A stretch of 64,000 nucleotides of DNA from Clarireedia homoeocarpa (Eukaryota > Ascomycota > Leotiomycetes > Helotiales > Rutstroemiaceae), in NCBI GenBank assembly GCA_001465935.1, contig LNKV01000002.1, positions 1,054,001-1,118,000 of the forward strand. The letters run 5' to 3'. Below, piece after piece: positions 11,324 to 24,058 of this stretch; positions within the stretch are counted from its first letter, which is position 1, and each line of letters begins with the position of its first letter. Both the position numbers and the translations under genes were made by a program. Below the pieces are notes generated by a model. It did not search any database and was not told the DNA's origin. It worked only from the letters and a program-made list of their open reading frames with translations.

Positions 11324-13046
11324 TTATTGACCAGCTGCATAACCATTTCCATATAGCCCGTTGCCAAACGTAGCTTGACGTCGGCTTTCCTTGTGCATAT
11401 TTTCCTCCGTTTTTCTATGAGGGGGCGGAGGGAGTGGCCCGGCAGGGGCGGGTCGCATAGGAAGAGTTGTATTGTTGAAGTTGAGAGTATTGGCACTCGA
11501 TGACCCATTTCCGTTATGAGAATCTGGCGCGCTCAGAGTCGTGAGTTTGGGTATTGAATTGGTAGTACTGCCCCTAGGGAGGCCGGGATGGAATGGCGCA
11601 CCTCCCGACCGACTAACACTGCTTCCATTCTTAGTGGGAGACCTTGAACTATTATAATTCTCGACGTACTGTGGAGAGGTTATTGCCGAACGTACATCGG
11701 CGCCACCTATCGGGATATCGCCTGATGTAGGAGTCTGTGAAGCGTTCGGCGAATCGTCCCCACGGAGCACATCTCTACTGGCTGGTGATAACTGAGGTGC
11801 AAGATGCGATTTGCGGTTGTCTCTCTCGATCAGACCGATTGCCCACTCTCTCAAATCTACCGGAGTACGCTTAGCGGCTTGAACGAATGGCTCCCGCTCC
11901 TATTCGAGTGATTAGTAACTGCGGTGTATCTATGGAAAGTAGACTCACATAAAGTTCTTGAGGAGTTGGACGTTCCTCGGGAGTTTTAGACATGCACTTT
12001 TGGATCATATCCTCCAGAATTGATGGGAACGCTTCACTTTTCGGTAGTTTTGGTGCAGGCTCATACACAATCTGCTGAAGAAGATCAAGGATTCCAGAAG
12101 GTGCCCCGTCCCCATCAGATAAATGCTCGCTAGCATCAAATGGGAATTTGCCAATTGCGAGCTCCATTATAGAAAGACCAAAACTCCACACGTCTGACTT
12201 GACGGTGTATTTTTGACCTTGAATTCTTTCGGGAGCCATATATGTCGACGTTCCAACAAAAGTATCCGCTACCGAGTTCACTAGTTCTCCTGAAACTCCA
12301 AAATCGCAGAGCTTAATCTGGCCTTTAGAATTGACCAGGATGTTAGATGGCTTAATATCTCGATGCATAATGTGGTGCTTGATGTAGAGGTAGGTAAGAC
12401 CACCAAGTGTGGCTTCTGCGATCTTTCCCAGAACGTCAACACGAACGGGGCCGAAGTTTCGGGAAATACTGTCCAGGGATCTATGCAAAATATTAGCATC
12501 GATGCTAACATCGATTTTCTAGGACAGACATACCCCACGTCCATATATTCCATACACATGATGACATCGTTGTTGTCGCTCAGGAACGCTCCGTAGAAGT
12601 TGACAATGTACTCTGAATTGCAGTCGTACATGATCTGAAGCTCTCGGACAATTCGACGACGCATTTCTTTTTTGGCTTCAACGTGGATGACCTGTGAAAT
12701 TATGAGCGCTGTTCAATTCATTGACTTGGGGAATTATATTCTTGTGCCAGCACACCTTTCTTGCCATGATCGTGCCCGTCGCCATGTGTCTAACTTTGCT
12801 GACAGTTCCTCCATTTCCATGACCGAGCTCTTTCAATACTTCTAAATCTTCTCTCTTCAAATCTAACTTGTATTCGATCCCGATTTCTAGTTGCGCAGTC
12901 TGCCTGTTGCTTTCGCCGCCGATGCCACCATTAACCTGCTGGTCACTCTCAGATGGTGCAACGCTCCGAGGTGCTGGTGCTGCCAAAGCCAAGCCCTTCA
13001 CATTCTTCCTCTTCAAAGTGCGCACCGAGCCGATGCCGTCCGACAT
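11324..13046 (-). CDS. STE7: MAP kinase kinase, Ste7/Mst7 type
   Basis: Dual-specificity kinase expected to activate the Fus3/Kss1 (Pmk1-type) MAPK, which controls mating, filamentation and infection structures in filamentous fungi. Four exons: 13046..12756, 12691..12534, 12480..11949 and 11899..11324, giving 518 residues; introns are 64, 53 and 49 nt. Visible: N-terminal basic LKRKNVKGLAL (possible MAPK docking), P-loop GHGNGGTV (75-82), ATP-anchoring Lys97, HRDIKPSN with catalytic Asp191, DFG 209-211, activation-loop Ser219 and Thr223 in SVADT, and MAPERIQ. The last exon adds a Ser/Pro-rich tail with a PPPPH run. The closest match is the Ste7 group rather than Pbs2 or Mkk1, from QLEIGIEYKLDL and GSLDSISRNFGPVRVDVL. 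The start is the first in-frame ATG (a GTG lies upstream). Confidence 0.93.
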
Positions 13047-14728
13047 TTTGTGTAGTCGGCTCACCCGTGCTATCTAACAATGTAAATGGGATTAATGCGA
13101 GTTGCGCAGAGGTATGGTTCGACCCTGGCCGTCAGCGCTTGTGGGAGCTCTTAGCACAGAGCGATTGTTATAGAAGTTGATGGTAATTGCGTGTACAGCA
13201 GGGTGAAAGTATTCCGGAAGCAAATCGTTTCGCTCCTTTATAGAACCTGTGTGGTGAGGTAGGTAGAGAGAAAGATAGGAGTCGATCGAAAGGATATTGT
13301 TGTGTGTTTCGTGTTTCGTTCGATAGTTGTAGGATTCGATGGAGGGACAAAGTAGGAGGTGGATAGATTACTAGTGAAAGCGGGACAATTCGTTTGGGTT
13401 TGGCGCTACGTACTCGAATAGAGAGAAATAGAACTACTACACTAACTTACGAAGGACTTCAAAGTATTCACTCAATATTGACAACAATAAGAGGAAAAAT
13501 CGATTGTTTGAAATAATTATTCTATTCCTTGGATTATGAAATTTGCAACGGAATCGCAGGTTGCCTGTCCTCTATCTACGAATCTTGCCTCCGTACTCAC
13601 GGGTGCTGCTTGGTACAGCTTGGTACAAAGTCCTTTCAATCAATATGTTTTTGTCCTGGTCTCCTTGTGTCTCATCATGTACAAGTTTCTAACAAGATCT
13701 GACGAGCGAAATTTGCACTGGGCATTTATTGGCAGGCGCGTTAAAGACGGGAACGAATGAGAACGAGAGAGACCCCGGGCTGATGTTGAAGAGGCACGAG
13801 AGGATGCAGTATCAACTATCAAGCGCTCTGTGCTGATTTATTACTCCACATCCACCACGGTACTGGCTGGCGCTGGTTCGATTCCGTGTGGTTCGTGAGA
13901 AAAGGGCATACACAGTGGAACTAAGGACGCAGGTGGTTGTGAGCAATCCGACAAATTGATTTCCCCTTCTTCTGCTTCTCCAACACATATGAGCGCTTTC
14001 GGTGGCAGTGCTAGGACTCGTGTCGCGCTGGGTTACTTTTGCTTCCTTGTCTGACCCCTTCCGCTCCCCTCCATCTAGAACACCACACCAAGGCGGGCAA
14101 GGATTTCTATCCGTACTTTATGCTATCCGAAATACCGTATGCAGGTCCAAACGCACAGAAGAGCGCCTGCTTAGTGAGCGAGCAAGGTAAGTGAAGGAGG
14201 GAGTGAGAGGTGAGAGGAGAGTTAGAATGACATCCTCGCCCTCATCCCATGTCGATCTTCATCGCTGTCTCAGCCGTGAAGTCGACGCCGTTGTGTTTAG
14301 CTGTGGTTAGTTGTTCGGAAAGTCCAAACCCCTTCTAGAATCCGGAACACCTTAACAATTGCTGCGAAAACTAGAAGTGTCACACAGAACTCTGGAGTGA
14401 TTATGTAAGCAAACAGCTGATCGACTATGCCTATTCAGTACTAAGCTCGGTGCGCCACACTTGATGCCTAGGGCTCTCAAATATCTATGCCTAGGGCTCT
14501 CAAATATGTGAGCCTGAAAATCACACCAGCCTCATCCCGTCGCGAGAAAGGCTAAAAGGCTGTCAAAAAGTTCCCTGAAGGCAAAGCATTCAAAATACTG
14601 TCAACTTCCCACTCCCATCTCAATTCTTCAGCTTTCTTCACGGCCGGAGTCGACAGAACTCGCACGTAGACAATCCATTTCATTTCTTACCTTAATTCTC
14701 AATAACTTAAATAAAGAGCTCCGCAATC
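13047..14728. other. Divergent spacer between STE7 and SPT6
   Basis: 1.7 kb holding both divergent promoters. It contains a tandem direct duplication at 14464-14507. Open frames are short and motif-free. CT/AG-rich tracts near 13200-13500 fit a 5' UTR of the kinase gene. No tRNA was found despite a GGTTCGATTCC string near 13876. Confidence 0.5.
14464..14507. repeat. Tandem duplication, 21-bp unit
   Basis: ATGCCTAGGGCTCTCAAATA plus T occurs at 14464-14484 and again at 14487-14507, period 23. It lies about 220 bp before the SPT6 ATG. Two perfect copies suggest a recent duplication. Confidence 0.85.
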
Positions 14729-17700
14729 ATGAGTATGCGCGATCTTATTGATGGGGACGTCGAGGTTGATGAAGAGGAAAACGACGAGTCTTTTGATGAA
14801 GAGACTGGGGAGCCTGTTCCTGGGAAGTCGCGGATGCAGAATAGAGCCCTAGATGATGATTCCAGTGAAGAAGAAGATGACGATGATGAGGAGGCAGCTC
14901 GTGAGGTATGGCGGTCTCTCACCTTTTCTTTGTTCGCGCGTTCTAATTGACATTTCCACAGGTACGAGAGGGCTTTATTGTAGATGAAGACGAAGAAGAT
15001 GACGACGAAGCAAGAGAACGACGACGACGCAGGGACAAGAAACGTCGCAGAGAGCAACGTGAAGAAGAAGTCTTAGATGATGAGGATCTGGACCTTATTG
15101 GGGAGGCAAATCCAGAATGGGAACGAAAGACTACACAGCAGGTAGGACTTATGGCATACTTATTATGACACCAATTGACATAGGTGCAGTCAAAGTTCAA
15201 ACGTCTCAAGCGCGGCCATCGGGATGACGGCGATCAAAACCGAGAGCGTGGTTTAGACGAAATCTTTTCCGACGATGAGGAACAAGATGCGCCGCATGAG
15301 TATGAACGCTCTTTCGCACGCCCCGATCACAGAATCGACGAATTCGCAGATTTCATCGAAGAGGATGAGTTGGAAGATGATGAAAGAGACAGGCTCATCG
15401 AGGAGAGAGAGGTAGCTCGTCCGAGAGAAAAGGGGTACGTTGGCGGCCCAGAAACCACCGGTCTAGACAAGGATGCTCTTGATGATATGGAGGCTATATT
15501 CGGTAATGGCGAGGACTACGATTGGGCACTTGCTTTGGAAGACGAGGCTGAAGCAGCAGAGGCGGGCGACCAAAATCTCGAGTTGAAGGATGTCTTTGAG
15601 CCTTCACAACTTGCGGAGAAATTGCTTACCGACGAAGATAACCTCATTCGTTTCCTGGACGAGCCTGAGCGCTTCCAGCTTGACCGAAAGCCATACAAGC
15701 ACCTTCAAATCACGGATGAACAGTTTAAGGAAGAAGCTCGATGGATTACGAGTCTAATTTGGCCAAATAAAGGATTCCACAGTGAAATGCAGATACCATT
15801 CACTAGAGCGATCGGCAAAGTCTTGGAGTTTTTCGTTGTCGATGAAGTCGAAGTTCCTTACGTATTTCAACACCGAAAGGACTATCTTATTCATGCGCGC
15901 AAGAACAAAACACGATCCGACCCGAACAACCCTGATGCTGCCGATTATGAAGTGAGCGCGGATAAATTATTGAATCAGGACGACCTTTGGCGCATTCTTG
16001 ATCTCGATTTGAAATTCAGGGCTCTCATAGACAAGCGCAACGTCCTCGAAAAGACTTATGATAACTTGAAGCTGGCATCCGACGTGAAAGACGAAACCTT
16101 TGAGTCGATGGTTCCAAAAGCGGTTACCATGGAAGAGCTCCAAGATATTCAAGACTACCTCTATTTCCAATATTCTGCCGAGATTAAGTCTCTGCAAGCC
16201 TCAAACGGAGAGGTCAAGGAGAAGCGAGCCGGGAACAAAACCTCTAAATTTGATCGAATTCGCAAGAGCAGAGCCTACGAACTCGTCCGAGCATACGGGA
16301 TTACTGCGGAACAAGTAGCTCAAAATGTCTTAAGGGAAGGTCGTAAGCAATACACTGAGGATGCTACCTCAAGACCGATCGATCTTGCAGATAATTTGAC
16401 CAGTCCGGATGATTTCAGCACAGGCGAGGGAGTCTTGTATGCTGCGCGCAGCATGTTCGCAGAAGAGCTTTTTATGAATCCAAAAATGCGCCAACACTTC
16501 AGAAGAAATTATTATATGGCTGGCTTGGTCAGCTGTAGAAGAACCGAGAAAGGACTGAAAAAAATTGACGAGCAACATCCTTACTATGAACTCAAGTATC
16601 TCAAGAACCAGACCTTTAACGACATCGCAAGCAAACCTGAGATGTTTTTGAAAATGTTAAAGGCGGAGGAAGAGGGACTCCTTGAAGTACATGTTTCGCT
16701 ACAAAGTGAGCGAGATTTCAAAAAGCAGCTCTACTCAGAATTTGCATCCGATAACTTCAGTGAGCTTGCTGATGCTTGGAATGAGGAGAGACAGAAGGTC
16801 CTTGATTTGGCGTACTCCAAACTTGAGAGGGTGATCACGAAAGGTGTGAAGGAAAGCATGCGGACGGCATGCCAAGATTCTATCCTCAAACTTTGCCGTG
16901 AAGAGTATTCGAAAAAGCTTGACCAAGCACCATACAAGCCAAAGGGTATGGTTCTGGGCACGATTCCTCGGGTTCTTGCCCTGTCTAACGGGAATGGGGA
17001 CCCTAACCGGGATGCCGTCTGTTGGGCTTGGGTCGAAGAGGATGGGCGGGTTCTGGATCAGGGCAAATTTGACAATTTGTCAAGAGACCAGAGAGCGAGA
17101 GAGGCCTTCGTGGAACTGGTACGGTACAAAAAACCTGACGTTATCGGAATCAGTGGCTTCTCTGTTGAAACGCACAAGCTCGTTAATAGTCTTCGAGATC
17201 TGGTACAAGAGAACGGTCTTCGTGGAGGCGAGTTCGAAGATCCCGACAGCGGTGAAGATAGGAGCGAGCCTCTTGAGATTGTCATTGTTAATGACGAAGT
17301 CGCTCGACTCTACAAGGATAGTCCACGCGCCGCCGTTGACCACCCCGCATTCCCTCCCCTTACGAGGTATTGCGTTGCCCTCGCCCGATATCTTCAAAAC
17401 CCTATGAAAGAATATGCTGCCCTAGGAAAGGACATTGTGTCCCTCTCATTCCATCCATCTCAGCAGCTGCTACCAGAAGACAAGCTCAGGCGGCAACTAG
17501 AAACTGCAATGGTTGATATGGTCAATCTTTGCGGTGTTAATATTAACGAAGCAGTAAGCGACTCTTACACGGCAAACCTCCTTCCATACGTCTGTGGTCT
17601 TGGACCGCGTAAGGCTACTGCCGTGCTCAAAGCCATTAACGCCAATGGCGGAGTTGTCAACACCCGTGAGGAGCTTGTTGGGGATCCAGACAGCGGCAAA

Positions 17701-19114
17701 CTACCTGTAGTGGGACCACGGGTGTGGAACAATTGTGCAAGTTTCCTCTTCATCGAGTATGAAAGTGCGAATTCTACATCTGACTACCTTGATAATACTC
17801 GTGTTCATCCAGAAGATTACGAGCTGGGTAGAAAGATGGCTGCTGACGCCCTCGAGCTTGACGAAGAAGATGTAAAGGCTGAGGTGGATGAAGGCGGCCC
17901 AGGCGCAATTGTTCGCAAACTTATCAAGGATGATGAACAGGAGAAGGTGAACGATCTGATTCTTGAGGAGTATGCCGAACAATTGGAGAAGAACTACAAC
18001 CAACGCAAGCGTGCGACTCTTGAGACAATCCGTGCCGAATTGCAGCTGGCTTATGAGGAATTGCGACGCAATTTCGCCCTTCTTTCGGACGATGAAATAT
18101 TCACGATGCTCACTGGTGAGACTCAAGAGTCGTTATGTGAAGGCATGATTGTGTCCGTCAATATCAGAGTTGCAAAGGAGGATTTCGTTATTGCCAAATT
18201 GGATTCAGGTATTGAAGGTAGGGTTGAGAAAGAAGATGGTTCCGATAACCCCAATGCTTCGCTCAATCGCCTGTTCTCAGTTGGTCAAACTGCTCAAGCT
18301 AAGGTGCTCGACATCGACCGACGCAACTTCACCGCTAGACTGTCTCTGCGTGAGTCTCAAATGCGACCATACAGGAAGCGCATGGACCATGAGCCAGGAA
18401 CTTGGGATGTAATTCAAGAGCAAAAGGATAGGGAGGAGCTGCGGGAAAAGGATAAAGCTACAGGCCGCGTGCAGAGAGTTGTCAAGCATCCACTGTTCCG
18501 GCCATTCAACGCCACCCAGGCCGAGGAGTATCTCGGATCGCAAGCCCCGGGTGATGCCGTTATCCGTCCTTCGTCGAAAGGCAACGACCATCTTGCTGTT
18601 ACATGGAAGGTTGCTGACAAGGTCTATCAACACATCGACGTCCTAGAGTTGCAGAAAGAAAACGAGTTTTCACTTGGCAAGCAGTTGAGGATTGGCAAGA
18701 TCAACTACAGTGATCTGGATGAACTGATCGTGGACCATGTTAAGGCCATGTCTAAAAAGGTTGAAGAGATGATGTCACACGAAAAGTTCCAGAGAGGCAG
18801 CAAAGCTGACACTGGTAAGTTTTTGGATACATCAATCAATTTTCGCAAAATTGCTAACAATCTCACTAGAACGTTGGTTGACAACCTACACGGACGCCAA
18901 CCCTAAGCGATCTATGTATGCCTTCTGCATTGATACGAGAAACCCTGGATATTTCCATCTTTGCTTCAAAGCTGGTCAGCTTGCGCGCGTCAATTCATGG
19001 CCAGTACGGGTAATTCCTAATGCGTTCGAATTGTTAAAGAGTCCCTATCCCGACATGAAGGCTTTGTGTAATGGATTTAAACTGCGCCACACCGCAGAGA
19101 TGAACCGAAGATAA
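14729..19114 (+). CDS. SPT6: Transcription elongation factor and histone chaperone Spt6
   Basis: Travels with RNA polymerase II, reassembles nucleosomes behind it and binds the phosphorylated Rpb1 linker. Four exons: 14729..14905, 14962..15141, 15184..18814 and 18870..19114, giving 1410 residues, normal for Spt6. In order: acidic N-terminus with many D/E runs (about 1-330) and a basic RRRRRDKKRRR stretch; helical core; YqgF-like domain from about 708 (MVLGTIPRVLAL); HhH motif near 920 (GLGPRKATAVL); S1 domain from about 1104 (CEGMIVSVNIRV); tandem SH2 from about 1222 (HPLFRPFNATQAEEYL). The last intron interrupts the second SH2; reading through it would remove ERWLTTYTDANPKRSMYAF and the C-terminal half. 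The first two introns lie in the acidic region. Confidence 0.96.
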
Positions 19115-20599
19115 TGATGAATGAGCGGCATTGGGGTTGAGACTGGAGCGAGAAAATGGTAAATATGCCATGGGCGCTTTTCACAACATGTAACAATAGT
19201 TTTAACGGGTGCCTCAAACTTGAGCATTTCAAAAGGTGTTATTACATTGGACGGGATTAGCATTTATCGATTTAGCCTTTCTGCCTCCTATGGTTGAAAT
19301 TTGAACCAACTTCAAGGGGCACTTAATTCAAAATTCCAAAAAATAATTGATTCTGCCTGTTGATTCTGCCTGTCTGCTTGCCTTTGACCGTACAAATCTT
19401 AGCAAGCATCTAAAACGCATCTGAGGTCGTCAGCTCAGGCTGGGCTTATGGCCTATCGATAAATGCCTTCGTCCCAACTGTGCTTGATCCTTCGGAATGA
19501 CTTGGTGATACAAGGTAAGATAATGGAATCCTGATCCCAGTCGTAAAGTGCCTTCGTTTCACCAACACAACAAGCTCCGGGATGACCCAACAGAGCCATG
19601 GATTCGTTAGTACGAGTAGGAATGGAGTGGTGGAGGAAAGCGATGCGACGATGCAACGATCCCACGTCAACGACAAGGCTGAGTAAGTTGGCGAATTGGA
19701 CGTAAGATGACCAAAATAGTGTAGACTTGTAGACCTGTAGACTTGCCTGCTTACTAGATGGAGGCCGGATTGGCTGACGGGCTAACGTCTTTCCGCTGTG
19801 TGACCTGCTGGTAACTTGTTTCTTGTTGTCCATGATGCATGCTATTAAGAGTATTCAGGTACCGGTACAACCGGTAAGTTTTGTTGACAGGTAGGTCTTT
19901 ATGGCATCCTGACACTGACACTCGCTCTCCTTACCAAGCGAACTTCCTCTCTTGCCTCCTTGCTTCTTTGCCTCCTTACCTCCTTGCCTCCTTGCCTCCT
20001 TGCCTCCTTGCCTCCTTGCTCTGTGCTTCTTCCTTTGTAGTCTAGAATTATTTCTCAAACATTCACAAAAGTGTATTGACTTTGTTTGACACTTCAGCCC
20101 CCATTACAGTTGACCATAACGCTGACAACGAGAGGGTCGAGTATTCCTTCCACACTTTTACCAAGGGATTGCCCTGTGCGTGACGACCAGCCATCCACTT
20201 CTACTCATAACCTTACACTGTGTGCCTGTCCTGCACGCTTCACTCGTACTTCCGCGTATAGAAGTACGGCAATTTTTATACTGAAGTACGAGAAACCAAA
20301 TCTGTCAAGGTCTCTGACGCCGAGTGGATTTTAGTCTGACAGCAATTCACGGACTTACAAAAAAGCCGTTAAGCCTCTCGATTCTTCCATTATTTACTTT
20401 GCCTGCATCATCTTGGATCCAAGTACGTGTTCTTACACTTTTCGCGAATGAAAGGAAAAGAAAACCTTGGACTGCGCATTTGAATCGATTCTTGGATCCC
20501 TTTCTCCACATTCTCCATCTTACACCTTGAATCGTTTTGTTCCCTTCCCCAGAATTTTGTATGAACGAATCAGTAGAAGGATAGTCAACGCAGGAAACA
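19115..20599. other. Spacer between SPT6 and OSH3
   Basis: 1.5 kb with the SPT6 3' UTR and OSH3 promoter. It holds a duplicated TTGATTCTGCCTG near 19349-19375 and a pyrimidine minisatellite at 19951-20019. No supportable gene. Confidence 0.5.
19951..20019. repeat. Minisatellite, 8-bp unit CTTGCCTC
   Basis: About eight copies of CTTGCCTC, the first few imperfect and the later ones perfect. It is strongly pyrimidine-biased on the plus strand and lies about 600 bp before OSH3. Confidence 0.85.
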
Positions 20600-23500
20600 A
20601 TGGCGGGCTTGGAGCAATTAGAGATTCACAGCAAGGTGTGTTTGCAATGACGGTATACCGCCAATATTGAGAGCTAACCGGGATTGTCAGTCGTATATTG
20701 TGCGTTGGGTTAAGGTGGAAGAGAGACACACAATTTCATGGAGTGTGCAGCCGCACAAAAAGTCCATGTAGGACAGCCCTATCCATTCGTCTCAACGGAT
20801 TTATTGACTTGATTAGAAACTTTGGCATTGTCAAGCATCCTGGAACTGGCTCAGCAGCAGGCAGTGCTTCAACCCCGCGAAACCCTAACTTCGACGATGC
20901 CATTCATTCTCTCCAACAACCCTCCAACGATCCGAGAAACGATTCTTCCACGGCACAAGAGCAGTTAAGGGCAAAGGGCTTCATAGTCGTCGAATGGCAT
21001 GGAAAATGCGAGGCGGACAAGGTTTTCATGGGTACCTTTGCGGTGCCGTCGGGTCATGGAGGAATGTATGGGTTGGTGTTCGACAATACATTTTCGAAAC
21101 AGATATCTAAGACTGCCACTTTCGTCCTTCTTACATATCCCTCGAACGCACCTCCACACTCGACACATCTACAAAAGTTGCAAGGTAGTCTACATAGCTC
21201 GGGATCGAACGGCGCAAAGAACCCAAGTCCAAAGCTTGGTACTTCGGCTTCGGATTCGGTGGAAAGCCTACATAGCAATTTAGGAATGGCAAGGAATGCT
21301 AGCAGGGGCTCTGGAATGAGCAGACCCGATAGCGAAAATGGATTCCCAAGTTACCATGTCGGTGTGCTACAGAAGCGAAGGAGGAAGAGGGGGCAGGGCT
21401 ATGCTAGGAGATTCTTTTCACTGGACTTTGCGACATGCACACTTTCGTACTATTATAGTCGCAATTCATCAGCGTTACGAGGAGCTATCCCGCTCAGTTT
21501 AGCTGCAATTGCTGCAGATGAGAGACGAAGAGAAATCAACATTGACTCTGGAGCAGAAATTTGGCATCTAAAGGCGAACAATGCAAAGGACTTCGAAGAC
21601 TGGACCAGAGCGTTAGAGAAGGCCAGCAATAGTGCCAGAGGAGTGGAGGACGAGGCGGATCCTACACCAGACAAAGGACTGAAGGTCAAAACCACGGGTC
21701 TACAAAGCGCTTCAAGCAAAGAAGAGGAGCATGAGTGGGCACAAGTCGAAAGCTTGGTTAGTAGGATAGTTGGAACTCGGGATGCAGTGCGTCGGCTGTC
21801 GAAAGACACTGCGTTGCAGAACAACAGCCAGTCATCATTACCTCGTCCATCGTCATCTAGTGGCCAACCGACGGAAGAAAATAGTGAATACTTTCCTCCT
21901 CAGACCAGCGAAAAGCGACCTTTCTGGAAACGAAAACCGAGCACGCCAACCCCTAGTACACCATCTGGTATACGAAGTAGTATGGCATCACAACTTACAA
22001 TTCCTATGGGCGCTACACCGTCTTCCGTTACCGCACAGGGTACTGATGCTCGCAAGCCAAGGCGATCGCATGAAGAGCAGAATATGCACGATCATTGTAC
22101 ATCCTTACTGAATGATCTCGACGCGGTACTTTCCGACTTCCAATCTCTGATAGCCAGTAGCAAGCGCCGGCGGGCGGCAAATACTGTGCCTATGTCCGCA
22201 AGGTCTATGCATAGTATTGAATCAGCTTCCACGGGTGAATTTTATGATGCGGAAGCTGGTGAAGGCGATCATTCTCAAGTTATGATTATCGGCCGTAGAA
22301 GTGAGGAAGGCACACAATCATCTGAAGCAGAGGAAGATAAAGACGGAGACAATGCTTCTACGTCTTCCAGCGGCGGAAGCGAAGAGCTTGAGCATGTGAA
22401 TGGTGCAGCGGCACTTTTCCCTGTTAAGCCAAAGACTTTGGAACCTCTACCAATAAAGGTTGCACCAAAACGACGAAATGTTATACCACCCGCAACAGTT
22501 ATGCCTCCCAGTCTGATTGGATTCCTAAGGAAGAATGTGGGTAAAGATCTGAGTACTATCAGTATGCCTGTTTCCGCGAACGAACCTTTGTCACTTCTAC
22601 AACGTTCGGCTGAAATACTCGAGTACTGCGACCTCCTCAACACTGCAGCTGACCAAAACGATCCTACAAAGAGACTTCTATATGTAGCAGCATTCGCCGT
22701 TTCCCAATTCAGTAACAGTCGAGCTAAAGAGCGCGCAATACGTAAACCTTTCAATCCAATGTTAGGAGAAACTTATGAGCTTGTTCGCAGTGAGCAAGAA
22801 GTTCCTGGTGGATTCCGTCTCCTGGTGGAGAAAGTCTCCCATCGACCTGTCCGCATGGCTTGTCAAGCCGATTCTGCCAAATGGTCAATCGGTCAATCTC
22901 CGGCACCTACGCAAAAATTCTGGGGTAAAAGTGCAGAACTCATCACCGATGGTCGCATCCGCATGGTTCTCCGAATTCCAGACGGCTCTGAGGAACGTTA
23001 TACCTGGAACGTGGCGACAGTCTTCTTACGCAACGTTGTCATGGGCGAGAAATATGTGGAGCCAGTTGGCAACATGACTATAACCAATGAAACCACAGGT
23101 GCCAAAGCTGTTGCCGAATTCAAACAAAAGGGAATGTTTGGCGGTCGTAGCGAGGATGTCCAAGTAGACGCCTACGATCCCGAGGGAAAGCAAACAGGCG
23201 CAACTCTTCAAGGCAACTGGACTACTTCGCTTCGTCTTCTTGAATCTGGAAAATCATCAGGAACCGAAATCTGGCGTGTTGGTGATCTGGTCGAGGACGC
23301 GGCTAATCGTTACGGACTTACGACCTTTGCGGCGAGCCTTAACGAGATCACGGATATTGAGAAGGGAAAGCTGCCAAAGACTGATAGTCGTCTGAGACCG
23401 GATCAGAGGTATGCGGAGGCAGGCGATTTGGACCAGGCGGAGGACTGGAAGGCAAAATTGGAGGATGCGCAAAGAGTTAGGAGAAGGCAAATGGAGGAGA

Positions 23501-23658
23501 GAGGGGAGTCCTGGAAACCGAAATGGTTTGTGAGGGCGGAGGGCGGGTCGGAAGAGGACGGGGAGGAAGTGTGGAAGTTGAAAGGTGGGAAGGATGGGTA
23601 TTGGGAGGAGAGAGAAAAAGGAACGTGGAAGTCGGTGGAGGATGTTTTTGCGGTGTGA
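20600..23658 (+). CDS. OSH3: Oxysterol-binding protein homologue Osh3
   Basis: Lipid-transfer and PI4P-regulating protein at ER-plasma membrane contacts. Three exons: 20600..20635, 20691..20767 and 20817..23658, giving 984 residues; the joins restore IVRWVKVEERHTISWSVQPHK then KSINFGIVKHPGTG of the N-terminal GOLD domain. PH domain about 219-312 (VGVLQKRRRKRGQGYARRFFSLDF ... W). An FFAT-like motif EFYDAEA starts at residue 512 within a Ser/acidic stretch, suggesting VAP binding, though position 7 is Ala instead of Glu. The OSBP-related lipid-binding domain runs from about 595 to the end, with NPMLGETYE and the signature EKVSHRPV at 709-716. The signature has Arg-Pro-Val where classical OSBPs have His-Pro-Pro. 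The Osh3 assignment rests on the GOLD-PH-ORD order. Confidence 0.93.
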
Positions 23659-24058
23659 TCCTGGTTCTTGCTGTCCGGGTTTTCTAGTAATTTTAAGATG
23701 ATATGATGTGATGTCATGTGAACATGAAAAATATTACTGTTATAGAATGTGTATATGGTATATATGGTTGGTTGGGCGTGTGAGCGGGAGTGTAGTGGTA
23801 TGGGTGTGCGAAGTGAATTGAACGAGTCTCTTTCTGGCCTTGTCTTTCTCATTTGATTCGATGTTATACATTTATGACTGAAGGGAGCAAAGGCGCTGTT
23901 ACATAGATTTTGGACTAAGGATTGTGCTTTTCTATGTGATGTAGTTAACTGGTCGAGTTTCAACAATACCACAATTATCTACTTATTGCCTAAAGATGTG
24001 CTATGCCATCGACTATGCGACTGGCTTATCCCTTCCTTATCTTAACTCCATTCTACTT
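23659..24058. other. Convergent spacer between OSH3 and URA4
   Basis: 400 bases between two convergent stop codons. It must hold both 3' UTRs and terminators. AT-rich with TATATGG-type runs near 23750; no gene. Confidence 0.5.

Noticed and set aside
13860..13900. tRNA-like T-loop string GGTTCGATTCC
   Set aside because: The flanking bases do not form a 5-bp T stem, and no matching acceptor or anticodon arm is present within 90 bases.
19951..20019. Telomere-like or internal telomeric repeat
   Set aside because: The unit is CTTGCCTC, not TTAGGG/CCCTAA, and the array is short and imperfect at its start.
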